64,000 nucleotides of DNA from an uncultured Flammeovirgaceae bacterium (GCA_937883755.1 CAKZYA010000024.1:114618-178617), one strand, 5' to 3'; shown: positions 53,896-62,422, numbered from the stretch's first letter. A program made the numbers and translations. Notes: generated from the letters alone by a model not told the origin.

Positions 53896-54810
53896 TTGGA
53901 TCCAGTTGCCCCCCATACCATATCAGATTTGTACCAAACCATAGGTTTGCCTTATGATCAGGAAATAGATTTCTCAATGCTCAGTGTTCCAGATATCCAT
54001 CCTGAAATTCCATTTAAATCTCCGGTATTACGCGCAGATTATTTCTCCTTCATTATTACCAAGAAAGGTTCAGGGGCTTACTATTTGGATGATCATCGCT
54101 TTCTTTTTGGAGATCGATCATTCTATTTTACCAATCCAGGACACGTAAAATCTTATGAGTTAGATGAGTCTGAAGAGGCATTTATCATTATGACAACAGA
54201 AAGCTTTCTTCAAGAAAATGTTCATCCCGAAATCTATGGAGAGTTTCCTTTTCTGTTAGCTGAGATTGTACCACCCCATGAACAATCACTCGAAGATTTT
54301 GAAGAGTATCAGCATCATTTTGAACAAATACTTTATGAGTCCAAGAAGGAATCGCAGTACAAAGGCAAAATTCTTGGTAATCTCATGTTGATTCTTTTAC
54401 TAAAGATCAAAGAGAAATTCTGGGCAAACTATGACCCTATTGCTGAAGGAAGGGGGAATTCTCGTATCGTAAAGTCCTTTAGGGAAACCCTGGAGTCGGT
54501 CTTTACATCAGTACTTAATGGTGAGAGCAATAATTTCAAATTACAAGCCCAATACATTGCTGACCAACTGAACTTACACCCAAATTACTTGAACTCAGTT
54601 ATAAAGAGTAAGACTGGAAGAACAGTCAATGACTGGATATTGAAGCGAACACTTTCAGTGGCTAAGACACTCTTGGTTGATACAACTTACTCCTCTAAGG
54701 AAATAGCCTATTTGCTGGGATATAGCGAACCAACTCATTTTAGTAGATTCTTTAAAAAACAAACTAATATTTCTCCATCAACTTTTCGAAAGTCTCATGG
54801 ACTCGCTTAA
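53896..54810 (+). CDS. AraC-family transcriptional regulator
   Basis: 304 residues. An N-terminal cupin-like sensing domain (residues about 40-120, VLRADYFSFIITKKGSGAYYL, RSFYFTNPGHVKSYEL) and a C-terminal AraC DNA-binding domain (about 205-302) with both helix-turn-helix units: AQYIADQLNLHPNYLNSVIK and SSKEIAYLLGYSEPTHFSRFFKK. The start is TTG; no ATG lies near the expected N-terminus. It is followed by a strong terminator, then two aldo/keto reductases and an SDR on the same strand, which are its probable targets. The effector is unknown. Confidence 0.92.
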   Translation: MDPVAPHTISDLYQTIGLPYDQEIDFSMLSVPDIHPEIPFKSPVLRADYFSFIITKKGSGAYYLDDHRFLFGDRSFYFTNPGHVKSYELDESEEAFIIMTTESFLQENVHPEIYGEFPFLLAEIVPPHEQSLEDFEEYQHHFEQILYESKKESQYKGKILGNLMLILLLKIKEKFWANYDPIAEGRGNSRIVKSFRETLESVFTSVLNGESNNFKLQAQYIADQLNLHPNYLNSVIKSKTGRTVNDWILKRTLSVAKTLLVDTTYSSKEIAYLLGYSEPTHFSRFFKKQTNISPSTFRKSHGLA

Positions 54811-54853
54811 TATTTGATATTAATAAATTTTTCTAAGATTTCACGATTTGTGG

Positions 54854-54884
54854 AAAGCCCCAATTTATTTGGGGCTTCTTTTTT
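54854..54884 (+). terminator. Rho-independent terminator of the AraC gene
   Basis: Perfect 9-bp stem AAGCCCCAA (54855-54863) / TTGGGGCTT (54869-54877) with a 5-nt loop, followed by CTTTTTT. It lies 45 bp after the AraC stop. Confidence 0.9.
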
Positions 54885-55037
54885 GGATACTAATCACCTG
54901 CTTTACTCATCGAGAATCACCGATTAAAAGAAAATCTTTGAAAATGGTCATCTTTCATTTGAACGTGGTTCACCGTGGACTAACCTTGTCAATTAGCTTT
55001 GTAAAAGAAATTATTTAACACTTTAAACGAAGCAAAA

Positions 55038-55949
55038 ATGAAAGCATTGACAAAAGATTCGCGAAATGAAATTGACATGCCGCTTGTGGGATTTGGCACC
55101 TATCAGCTATCGCCTGAGGAAGCTGAATCAAGCGTAACCGAAGCTTTGAAAGCTGGATACAGACACATTGATTCGGCAGAAGGCTACAATAACGAAGAAG
55201 GTACTGGTAGGGCGCTCAAGGCTTCCAGTCTTTCACGAGACGACTTCTTTATAACGACTAAGCTATTTCCAGGAAACAAACAGTGGGGTGCCCCTGAAAA
55301 AACGTATGAGCAAACAATAGAAACACTGAAAAAACAGCTTATAGATCTACAATTAGATCATGTAGACCTGTATCTGATTCATGCACCACTTGCTGAGTTA
55401 AGACTGGAGCAATGGAAGGCACTGGTAGAGCTTAAAAAGTTAGGTCTGACTAAGCACATTGGAGTATCGAACTACGATGAAACCAGGATCAATGAGATTT
55501 TGAATGCGGGTTGGCCAAAGCCTGAGGTTAATCAGATCGAATTTCATCCGATTAACACACAACCCAACTTGACGAAATTCATGAATGAAAATTCGATTGC
55601 CCCAATCGCCTATAGCTCGCTTGCGCCTCTTGCTAACTGGAGAATGGCTGAAGGACAAGGCGGAGAAGTGCTTGCCGAGAAAAAGCAAAATGCTCAGGTA
55701 GTGATTACAGAAGTAGCCAACGAACTTGCCGTTTCGGAGGCAAAACTATTGCTTCGATGGGGCCTACAACGCGGATACAGCATCTTGACCAGAAGCACTA
55801 AGCCGAAGCGGATCCAGGAAAATATCGATCTGTTTGATTTCGAGATCTCTGAGCATTACATGGATCGTCTGAATCAATTGAATCAAGATCAACCGTTTGC
55901 TTGGGCAGCCAATGGCCTCAACCCAATGGAAGCTGCTCCAGAACTTTAA
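55038..55949 (+). CDS. Aldo/keto reductase (AKR3/5-like)
   Basis: NADPH-dependent carbonyl reductase with an (alpha/beta)8 barrel, cytoplasmic. Catalytic tetrad positions are visible: Asp in HIDSAEGYNNE with the Tyr four residues later, Lys in FFITTKLFPG and His in DLYLIHAP. VGFGTYQL at the N-terminus, IGVSNYDE and VNQIEFHP in the middle and RSTKPKRIQENIDLFDFEIS at the cofactor end are typical. Length 303 is slightly long. It is the first gene of a tight cluster (27 bp to the next reductase) after the AraC terminator. Substrate unknown; paired with a second AKR and an SDR, detoxification of aldehydes or a small-molecule pathway is possible. Confidence 0.93.
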   Translation: MKALTKDSRNEIDMPLVGFGTYQLSPEEAESSVTEALKAGYRHIDSAEGYNNEEGTGRALKASSLSRDDFFITTKLFPGNKQWGAPEKTYEQTIETLKKQLIDLQLDHVDLYLIHAPLAELRLEQWKALVELKKLGLTKHIGVSNYDETRINEILNAGWPKPEVNQIEFHPINTQPNLTKFMNENSIAPIAYSSLAPLANWRMAEGQGGEVLAEKKQNAQVVITEVANELAVSEAKLLLRWGLQRGYSILTRSTKPKRIQENIDLFDFEISEHYMDRLNQLNQDQPFAWAANGLNPMEAAPEL

Positions 55950-55976
55950 TTCATCAAGTATCAAAAATTAGAAATT

Positions 55977-56930
55977 ATGAAAAAGATAAGTCTAGGAACA
56001 GAAGGTTTAAAGGTGCCGGCCATAGGACTTGGATGCATGGGTATGTCCGAATTCTACGGAGCATCTTCCGAACAACAAAATTTGAAAGTTTTAGAACGTG
56101 CAGTCGAAATAGGCAGCACGTTCTGGGACACTTCAGATATGTATGGCCCGTTTACGAATGAACAGTTGCTGGCAAAGTCGATGAAAGGTCGTCGAGATAA
56201 AATCACCTTAGCTACAAAGTTTGGTGTTTCTCGTGGCGAGGACGGCAGTTGGAAGGGGACTAAAGGTGACCCTGAATATGTGAAAGCAAGTGCGGAGGAA
56301 TCCTTGAAACGTCTCGGAACAGATCACATCGATCTCTACTATCAGCACAGGATGGACCCAAATATTCCGATCGAAGAGACAGTTGGCGCAATGGCAGAAC
56401 TCGTTAAAGAAGGGAAAGTAAAGTATCTCGGTCTTTGTGAAGTAGATGCTGAGACCCTTGAAAGGGCTAATAATATTCATCCAATTAGCGTACTTCAAAC
56501 AGAATACTCATTATGGACACGTGAGGTAGAGGCGGAGATTCTAACGGCTGTTAAACGTCTCAATATAGGTTTTGTGGCCTATAGTCCATTGGGACGTGGG
56601 TTTTTATCTGGAGCGATCCGTTCAAGGAGCGACTTGGAACCTGGAGATTGGAGATTAGAAAATCCAAGGTTCACTGAGGAGGCTATAGCTAAAAATATTG
56701 AATTGGCAGACCATGTAAATGAAATTGCCAGGGACATTGGAGTCACACCAGCTCAGGTGGCACTGGCTTGGCTGCTATCCAGAGACGTGGACCTGGCCAC
56801 CATACCCGGAACCAGGAAAATACATCGCCTAGAGGAGAATTGGGCATCTCAGGACGTTTCTCTATCGAAAGAACATCTTGATCAATTGGATGACCTTATC
56901 AACCAGGAGATAGAGGGAGATAGATATTAA
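55977..56930 (+). CDS. Aldo/keto reductase (AKR13/YajO-like)
   Basis: Second NADPH-dependent aldo/keto reductase of the cluster, of a different subfamily. Motifs: LGTEGLKVPAIGLGCMGMSEFYG, WDTSDMYGPFTNEQLLAKSM (Asp and Tyr of the tetrad), ITLATKFGV (Lys), DLYYQHRMDPNIPIEETV (His), YLGLCEVDAETLERA, LQTEYSLWTRE and the C-terminal AQVALAWLLSRDVDLATIPGT. Length 317 is normal. It begins 27 bp after the first AKR and is followed 20 bp later by the SDR, so the three are probably one transcript. Confidence 0.94.
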   Translation: MKKISLGTEGLKVPAIGLGCMGMSEFYGASSEQQNLKVLERAVEIGSTFWDTSDMYGPFTNEQLLAKSMKGRRDKITLATKFGVSRGEDGSWKGTKGDPEYVKASAEESLKRLGTDHIDLYYQHRMDPNIPIEETVGAMAELVKEGKVKYLGLCEVDAETLERANNIHPISVLQTEYSLWTREVEAEILTAVKRLNIGFVAYSPLGRGFLSGAIRSRSDLEPGDWRLENPRFTEEAIAKNIELADHVNEIARDIGVTPAQVALAWLLSRDVDLATIPGTRKIHRLEENWASQDVSLSKEHLDQLDDLINQEIEGDRY

Positions 56931-56950
56931 TTACTAAAACATTAAACAAA

Positions 56951-57922
56951 ATGCTAAAGAATAATAAAACGTCACGCCGAGACATGATCAAAAAAGGTGC
57001 TATAGGAGCTGCTGCGTTAGCAGCATCGACCGTTTTAGGTACAGGAGTAGCACAAGTTTCTAAAAGAGATCAGAATCCTGTTAATTATCAGCTATCCGGG
57101 AAAACGGCTTTCATAACTGGTGGAGCGAGAGGAATCGGGTTAGCCATTGCTGAAGAGATGGCCAAATCAGGCGCCAATATCGTCCTTTTTGATATTGCAT
57201 CAGGGAAAATCCCTCATGTTGGTTATGCGGTAGCAAATGCACGTGATTTACAATCTGCCAAAGCAAAAATAGAAGCTCTAAAAGTGAAATGTTTGGCTAT
57301 AAAAGGAGATGTTAGAAGACGAGGCGACCTGGAAAATGCCATGAAACAAGCGGTCGCTAGTTTGGGAAGTCTGGATATAGTAGTGGCAAATGCGGGTGTT
57401 ACTCAGGTAGGAGCCATTGAAGAATTCTCTCCGGAAGAGATCAGTGTTGTTTATGACATCAATATAGAAGGAGTAGTAAAAACTATCCAAGCGGCAGCCC
57501 CCATCATGAAACAGCAAAAATCTGGGAAAATGATCTTCATTTCTTCTGCATTAGGCCGCATGGGGAATGAGCTCTTTCCCATCTATGCTTCATCTAAATG
57601 GGCGGTGATCGGTATTGCAAAAAGTGCTGCGCTGAGTTATGGAAGAGACAACATACTTTGTAATGTGGTAAGTCCTGGTTTGGTTCGGACCAAGTTTGCC
57701 GACAATGCTTACGTTCTAGGTAAGATGATGCCTAATGATCCGGCACCAACCTTCGATAAAGTCTCAGAAATGCTTAGACCTGGTAATCCGATAGATGTGG
57801 GACATCTCGAGCCAGAAGACGTGGCTAAGGCGGTAATGATTTTTGCCACTGATGCTACCTCTAAAGTGACTGGTGAAGTATTTGATGTGAGTTATGGGTC
57901 ATTAGCGAGGAGTATAGCATAA
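56951..57922 (+). CDS. Short-chain dehydrogenase/reductase with Tat-like leader
   Basis: NAD(P)-dependent classical SDR, 323 residues. The N-terminus has TSRRDMIKKGAIGAAALAAS, a twin-arginine signal, so it may be exported with cofactor. The SDR core starts near residue 50: KTAFITGGARGIGLAIAEEM, then DIVVANAGVTQVG, the catalytic Ser in MIFISSALGRMGN and YASSKWAVIGIAKSAAL (YxxxK), and NVVSPGLVRTKFAD. Between the second strand and the acidic loop there is an insertion (about residues 85-115, VANARDLQSAKAKIEALKVK) like that seen in mycofactocin-coupled and carveol-dehydrogenase SDRs. It closes the AKR-AKR-SDR operon. Confidence 0.9.
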   Translation: MLKNNKTSRRDMIKKGAIGAAALAASTVLGTGVAQVSKRDQNPVNYQLSGKTAFITGGARGIGLAIAEEMAKSGANIVLFDIASGKIPHVGYAVANARDLQSAKAKIEALKVKCLAIKGDVRRRGDLENAMKQAVASLGSLDIVVANAGVTQVGAIEEFSPEEISVVYDINIEGVVKTIQAAAPIMKQQKSGKMIFISSALGRMGNELFPIYASSKWAVIGIAKSAALSYGRDNILCNVVSPGLVRTKFADNAYVLGKMMPNDPAPTFDKVSEMLRPGNPIDVGHLEPEDVAKAVMIFATDATSKVTGEVFDVSYGSLARSIA

Positions 57923-57939
57923 GTGCCATTTGCCGGGAA

Positions 57940-58027
57940 AATGGGCGGGGGGCGCCCCCACGAGCGGTTCTTAGGGGAGGGCCACCCGGGCAGGGTGATG
58001 CAGTAATGCGTTACCTTTACCCGTCAT
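57940..58027 (+). mobile_element. Possible 3'-end remnant of a group II intron
   Basis: A short GC-rich stretch unlike its surroundings. CGAGCGGTTC (57961-57970) resembles the 3' strand of group II intron domain V. It is followed by a hairpin of nine consecutive pairs, GGTGATGCA (57994-58002) / TGCGTTACC (58007-58015), capped by a GTAA (GNRA) tetraloop, and then TTTACCCGTCAT, which resembles a domain VI and 3' end. No reverse transcriptase frame or 5' domains remain, and the 5' strand of domain V cannot be paired cleanly. The call is tentative. Confidence 0.35.
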
Positions 58028-58028
58028 A

Positions 58029-58054
58029 GTAGGCAGGATACAGTGCCTGCCTAC
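58029..58054. repeat. Perfect 9-bp inverted repeat
   Basis: GTAGGCAGG (58029-58037) and CCTGCCTAC (58046-58054) flank an 8-nt loop, directly after the suspected intron end and before the PIN-like gene. There is no U tract. Confidence 0.6.
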
Positions 58055-58116
58055 GCTGGATGATTACTAAAAGCAACCTTCTTGGATAACCTAAACTACA
58101 AAATGTTCTGTAATTT

Positions 58117-58566
58117 GTGTTGCATCTATATACATCATCTCTAAGAAGTCTTAAATTAAAACGACCGTTTGACGATCAAAGCCAAATTCGTATTCGTCTT
58201 GAGTCAGAAGCAAAGCTATACGTTCAAGAAAAGATTAAGGAAGGAGCTATTGAACTTATTTGGAGCTACATTCTTGATTTTGAAAATGAACAAAACCCTT
58301 TCGATGAGCGAAAAAGGGTGATCAAAAAATGGCGTGCTTTTGCAAAAGTTGATATTGAGCAAAATGAGCAAGTGCTTAAAGCAGCTAAATCCTTAGCCGC
58401 AATGGGTCTAAAAGCAAAAGATGCTTTACACATTGCTTGGGCTATTGAAGGCAGGGCTGACTTTTTCCTGACAACTGATGATAAAATTCTTTGTAAACTC
58501 ACTGATATAAAAGACATTGAGGCAATTAATCCGATAGACGTAATTAAAACTTTAGATAAAAAATGA
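58117..58566 (+). CDS. PIN-domain toxin-like protein, N-terminus probably damaged
   Basis: Matches the PIN ribonuclease group that carries RPFDDQSQIRIRLESEAK and WSYILDFENEQNPFDERK. Later acidic active-site positions are present (AKDALHIAWAIEGRADFFLTTDDKI). The usual start of these proteins, of the type IYxDTSSL with the first catalytic Asp, is not there: this frame (GTG start) reads LHLYTSSL. In the neighbouring frame an ATG at 58103 leads to CCIYI at the right place; adding four bases after 58132 would join the two frames and restore IYIDTSSL. A 4-bp deletion is therefore suspected. The gene overlaps the next by ATGA. Likely inactive remnant of a toxin-antitoxin-like pair. Confidence 0.7.
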   Translation: MLHLYTSSLRSLKLKRPFDDQSQIRIRLESEAKLYVQEKIKEGAIELIWSYILDFENEQNPFDERKRVIKKWRAFAKVDIEQNEQVLKAAKSLAAMGLKAKDALHIAWAIEGRADFFLTTDDKILCKLTDIKDIEAINPIDVIKTLDKK

Positions 58567-58766
58567 CTGATACCGAGATAAAATTGCAAGGGCTAGTAGC
58601 TTTAGTAGTAAGCTTAGGGGAAGTTAGGGCTGAGCGCTTTATCAGCTTAATTATACGAGAACCGTTCGATCACACCCAATGGCAAAAAAAATCATGGACA
58701 GATCAGACGGTCGAGGAATTGAGTCAACTAGCTATGAAAAACCGTAAGTCTACTCAAGATGAATAG
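58563..58766 (+). CDS. Small partner of the PIN protein, possible antitoxin
   Basis: 67 residues, helical and charged: KLQGLVALVVSLGEVRAERFISLI, REPFDHTQWQKKSW and VEELSQLAMKNRK. Its start overlaps the stop of the PIN-like gene by 4 bp (ATGA), which points to coupled translation. The LGEVRAERFISLI...EPFDHTQWQ pattern is recalled from small proteins encoded next to PIN proteins in Bacteroidota and cyanobacteria, but I cannot confirm it here. An antitoxin role is inferred from position only; no DNA-binding motif is plain. Confidence 0.65.
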   Translation: MTDTEIKLQGLVALVVSLGEVRAERFISLIIREPFDHTQWQKKSWTDQTVEELSQLAMKNRKSTQDE

Positions 58767-58810
58767 TCAAATGACGTGCTCGAACCAGAATGATTAAGTT
58801 AACCCTTTTC

Positions 58811-60013
58811 TTAGCCAATCACCCCCGAGCCAATTAGTTCATCGCCGTTGTACCAAGCGGCGAACTGTCCGGCAGCAATGCTTTTCTGGGGACGGTCAAA
58901 TACGATGTAGAGTCCCTGGGTAGTTTGGTACAGCGCAACATCTTCCAGTTCCTGTCGATAGCGAATTCGCGCCTGATAGCGAGCTTCTTCCCCATTTTTT
59001 AATTGCAAATCTTCTCGTAGCCAGTGGATTTCCTCATTGGTAATAAATAAAGCAGGTCGGTACAATCCAGGGTGTTGATCGCTTTGGCCAACGTACACTA
59101 CATTTTCGGTAGTATCAGTGGCTAAGACGAACAGTGGCTCGGGGCTACCACCTACGTTTAGCCCTTTACGCTGACCAATCGTGAAATAGTGAGCACCCTG
59201 ATGTTCGCCAACCACTTTGCCCAAATCTGGGTGATACGAATAAGGAGCGGCTAATTCCGTCAAACTATCTGAGTCAGTTTCTTCACTAGAAGTAGTAACC
59301 AGTTGACGCTCGAAGACAGAAGCATCTTTCGGGATTTCTATAATTCTACCTTTTTTAGGCAATAGCTTCTGCTGTAAAAACTCGGGTAGACGTACTTTTC
59401 CTATAAAACATAATCCCTGAGAGTCTTTCTTCTCAGCGGTTACTAAATCCAGTTCACGAGCCAGTTGACGCACGTCTGATTTTTCCATTTCACCAATCGG
59501 GAACAGAGATTTACTCAACTGCTCTTGGTTGAGCTGGCACAAGAAATAGCTTTGGTCTTTGTTTTGATCTTTTCCAGCTAATAGGTGATAAGTGTTATTT
59601 CCTTGCTCATTAATACTTTCGGCTTTACGACAATAATGCCCCGTAGCCACGAAATCTGCTCCCAATCTTAGGGCGGTTTTAAGAAAAATATCAAACTTAA
59701 TCTCCCGATTACAGAGCACGTCGGGATTGGGCGTTCTACCCTGCTCATATTCGTAGAACATATAGTCCACAATCCGTTCTTTATATTCTTTACTCAGGTC
59801 AATCGTTTGGAACGGTATTCCTAACTTCTGAGCAACAATCAAAGCATCCTGACTGTCTTCTACCCAAGGGCACTCTCTACTGATCACTACACTATCGTCG
59901 TGCCAGTTCTTCATAAATAGGCCAATCACTTCGTAGCCTTGTTCTACCAACAAGTGAGCCGCCACGCTGGAGTCTACTCCACCCGACATACCGACTACCA
60001 CTCTCTTTTTCAT
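58811..60013 (-). CDS. mnmA: tRNA-specific 2-thiouridylase
   Basis: Adds sulfur to U34 of tRNA(Glu/Gln/Lys) in the cytoplasm. The PP-loop ATP motif [15 protein letters not shown] is at the N-terminus. The catalytic Cys pair is visible in [13 protein letters not shown] and [38 protein letters not shown] and [15 protein letters not shown] are further MnmA signatures. A 400-residue length is slightly above the usual 360-370 because of an acidic insertion near residue 245 ([11 protein letters not shown]). It is monocistronic and ends 44 bp from the convergent PIN-partner gene. Confidence 0.95.
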   Translation of the reverse strand: MKKRVVVGMSGGVDSSVAAHLLVEQGYEVIGLFMKNWHDDSVVISRECPWVEDSQDALIVAQKLGIPFQTIDLSKEYKERIVDYMFYEYEQGRTPNPDVLCNREIKFDIFLKTALRLGADFVATGHYCRKAESINEQGNNTYHLLAGKDQNKDQSYFLCQLNQEQLSKSLFPIGEMEKSDVRQLARELDLVTAEKKDSQGLCFIGKVRLPEFLQQKLLPKKGRIIEIPKDASVFERQLVTTSSEETDSDSLTELAAPYSYHPDLGKVVGEHQGAHYFTIGQRKGLNVGGSPEPLFVLATDTTENVVYVGQSDQHPGLYRPALFITNEEIHWLREDLQLKNGEEARYQARIRYRQELEDVALYQTTQGLYIVFDRPQKSIAAGQFAAWYNGDELIGSGVIG

Positions 60014-60110
60014 AATGTAAGATTTGCTAAGTATACTGTATTCTAAAAGAAATGGTTCAGCTTGAGTAATGAGCAGTGAACAATGTGTAGTGAATAGAGG
60101 TTAGCGACAA

Positions 60111-60659
60111 ATGACAAAGTTTGCTGAAGCCCGGGAAAAATATCGTCCCGGTAAGATCAAATTGCTTTTTATCACGGAGGCTCCACCTCCAGAAGAGAGA
60201 AATCGTTACTTTTATTTCGAAAAGGTACATAGGGGAGATAGCCTATTTCTGGAAACGATGAAGGTGTTATTTGCTGAAGAAATAGCTGCTTTTGAAACTA
60301 TAAAGCAGATCCGCGCTGAAAAAAGTTACTTTCTGAAGCGTTTTCAACAAGAAGGTTTTCACCTTATACCTGGGCATGACTTACCTTTACCCAACACTAC
60401 TGCTACCTTCCGATCAAATGTTTATCGAGATAATGTACCGGAATTAATCAAAAAAATTCTATCGATAGCAAGCCCTAACGTGCCTATTGTGTTAATCTCA
60501 GCGGTTATTTTTCGGGGATTGGCAGAACCACTAATAAAAAGCGGCTTTCAGGTGATACACGATGAAATGATTGAGTTTCCTAATTCAGGTCAACAGCTTA
60601 ATTTTCGCCGTAAGCTTAAGCCTCTATTAGTGCAAAGGGAGTTATTGCCGCAGATATAG
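60111..60659 (+). CDS. Conserved-looking cytoplasmic protein of unknown function
   Basis: 182 residues without signal or membrane helix. It reads as an alpha/beta domain: KIKLLFITEAPPPEERNRYFYF at the first strand, a middle helix with Lys/Glu, and PIVLISAVIFRGLAEPLIKSG near residue 145. The first-strand loop ITEAPP and its overall order recall uracil-DNA-glycosylase-fold proteins, but the catalytic motifs of UDG were not seen. No family is claimed. It starts 97 bp from the divergent mnmA gene and is convergent with a small unknown gene 5 bp after its stop. Confidence 0.7.
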   Translation: MTKFAEAREKYRPGKIKLLFITEAPPPEERNRYFYFEKVHRGDSLFLETMKVLFAEEIAAFETIKQIRAEKSYFLKRFQQEGFHLIPGHDLPLPNTTATFRSNVYRDNVPELIKKILSIASPNVPIVLISAVIFRGLAEPLIKSGFQVIHDEMIEFPNSGQQLNFRRKLKPLLVQRELLPQI

Positions 60660-60664
60660 TCAAA

Positions 60665-60907
60665 TTAGCCAAAATTGGGTAAACTAAGTTCGTCCAGGTA
60701 AGAGGTTAAATTATCAGTATCCTTGAATGCATCGACACTAACCTGTAAAGTAGTGATATTGTACTTATACTCTACGTAAAAATCATCTAGGGCATATAGT
60801 CGGGTAATACAATCTCCTACGGTAGTCAGTGTTAGAAAGTGAGCGTATTGATGAATAGCGTAAATCTGTTGTCTAACTGAATACTTCTTAAAGTCTTGAT
60901 ACGTCAT
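60665..60907 (-). CDS. Small protein of unknown function
   Basis: 80 residues from the ATG at 60907 (a longer form from 60931 is possible). It starts with a helix MTYQDFKKYSVRQQIYAIHQ and continues with alternating Thr/Val strands and YALDDFYVEYKYN, ending DELSLPNFG. Its composition and position between two convergent/divergent genes fit a real gene; short proteins of this look are widespread in Cytophagales, but I recognise no named family. It is divergent from the carboxylase-like membrane gene. Confidence 0.6.
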   Translation of the reverse strand: MTYQDFKKYSVRQQIYAIHQYAHFLTLTTVGDCITRLYALDDFYVEYKYNITTLQVSVDAFKDTDNLTSYLDELSLPNFG

Positions 60908-60992
60908 AATAAGCGAATGTTGAAGCAGCAAATGAATAGTATACCTATCACTTTTCCATTGCCAAACTTCTTAATAGCTTACTTGCGACAGA

Positions 60993-61026
60993 TTTGCTTA
61001 AAAGTAGTGTGAGCTTTGTATCTTTG
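60993..61026 (+). promoter_or_regulatory. Bacteroidota-type promoter, probably leaderless
   Basis: TTTG at 60993-60996 and an exact TAnnTTTG box (TATCTTTG) at 61019-61026, spacer 22 nt. The box ends 5 bp before the ATG at 61032. With the usual distance to the transcription start, the mRNA would begin at or next to the ATG. Confidence 0.55.
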
Positions 61027-61031
61027 TTACT

Positions 61032-62408
61032 ATGAACACCCTTGCTTCTACTCATTCACCCCCCCAACGAGCGACTGCTTTATCTTCGTGGTTGACGGAA
61101 GCAGTAGACAATAGCCCTCTTATTTTGTTCCGGGTGGCTTTTGGGTTTTTAATTGCGGCGGAAGGGTTTGGAGCCATACTAACGGGTTGGGTACGTCGAA
61201 CATTTGTTGAGCCAACATTTACATTCAATTTTATTGGCCTCGACTTCCTACAAGGACTTTTGGGCGAAACAATGTACGTAGTCTACGGACTGATGGGAGT
61301 AGCTGGGTTGATGGTTATGCTAGGCTATCGTTATCGGTTGGCTATGCTAACCTACGCTGTACTGTGGTCGGCGAGTTATTTATTACAGAAAACTAGCTAC
61401 AATAATCACTATTACTTATTAATGCTCTTATGCTGGATTATGGCACTGATGCCCGCTCATCGCTACTTTTCAGTGGATGTAAGACAGCGAAGAGTGTCTC
61501 AATCAGTCACTTGTCCGCGCTGGTGTATTGTGCTATTTGTGGTACAAATGTTTATTGTGTACACGTTTGCTTCGCTGGCTAAAATGTATCCCGACTGGCT
61601 AGCGGGCATTCCCATTAGTTTATGGTTTGCCGGTAAAGCTGACTTCTGGCTCATTGGTCCTTTGCTTCAGCAGGACTGGTTACAGACGATGGTAGTATAC
61701 GGCGGAATTGCGTTTGATCTGCTTATTGTTCCGGCACTACTCTGGCGAAAGACACGCCTGTTTGCTTTTGGGGTTGGAGTATTTTTTCATGGATTTAACT
61801 CAGCAGTCTTCCATATTGGAATCTTTCCTTACCTCGCTATTGCCTTATCAGTATTTTTCTTTCCTCCTGAACAAGTGCGCCAAGTGTTCTTTAAGCGTAA
61901 ACCATTAGTTACCTCTGAAGTAGCTGCTCAAACCAGTTATATCTTACCTGCCTGGACAATTATTTTAGGGATTGTATATTTCTCCTGGCAGGTTTATCTA
62001 CCACTACGACACCACCTGTACGAAGGGAACGTATTCTGGACAGAAGAGGGGCACCGATTATCGTGGCGAATGATGCTGCGTACCAAATCAGGTTCGGTGC
62101 GGTTTATGGTAGAAGATAAAAACACTGGGGAAACCTGGTGGGAGGAACCGCGTGATCATCTTACACCTAAGCAAGCCCGTAAGTTGGCAACTCACCCGGA
62201 TATGATCTGGCAGTTCAGTCAGTATTTGGAGAGAACTTACCAAGAAAAGGGTTACGCAGATGTAGCGATCTATGCCCACGGTAAAGTAAGTCTCAACGGC
62301 CACGAACGCGCTCCATTGGTAGACAGCTCTGTAGATTTAGCCAGTGTATCCTGGCAACCCTTCCGTCATGCTTCATGGATTTATCCCGATAGAAAGCTCC
62401 CAGAATAG
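61032..62408 (+). CDS. HTTM / vitamin-K-dependent gamma-carboxylase-like membrane protein
   Basis: 458 residues with several membrane helices in the first 300 (for example LILFRVAFGFLIAAEGFGAIL, TMYVVYGLMGVAGLMVMLGY, YYLLMLLCWIMALMPAHRYF) and a soluble C-terminal part (about 320-458, RLSWRMMLRTKSGSVRF). The HTTM-family segment IVYTFASLAKMYPDWLAG places K184 at the site of the active-site Lys of vertebrate gamma-glutamyl carboxylase (YFxAGxxKxxxDW type). The SYNNHYYLLMLL stretch is also typical. It may carboxylate or otherwise modify a protein or small molecule using reduced menaquinone, which this organism appears to make (inference). Confidence 0.87.
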   Translation: MNTLASTHSPPQRATALSSWLTEAVDNSPLILFRVAFGFLIAAEGFGAILTGWVRRTFVEPTFTFNFIGLDFLQGLLGETMYVVYGLMGVAGLMVMLGYRYRLAMLTYAVLWSASYLLQKTSYNNHYYLLMLLCWIMALMPAHRYFSVDVRQRRVSQSVTCPRWCIVLFVVQMFIVYTFASLAKMYPDWLAGIPISLWFAGKADFWLIGPLLQQDWLQTMVVYGGIAFDLLIVPALLWRKTRLFAFGVGVFFHGFNSAVFHIGIFPYLAIALSVFFFPPEQVRQVFFKRKPLVTSEVAAQTSYILPAWTIILGIVYFSWQVYLPLRHHLYEGNVFWTEEGHRLSWRMMLRTKSGSVRFMVEDKNTGETWWEEPRDHLTPKQARKLATHPDMIWQFSQYLERTYQEKGYADVAIYAHGKVSLNGHERAPLVDSSVDLASVSWQPFRHASWIYPDRKLPE

Positions 62409-62422
62409 TGCTTCATAATTAA

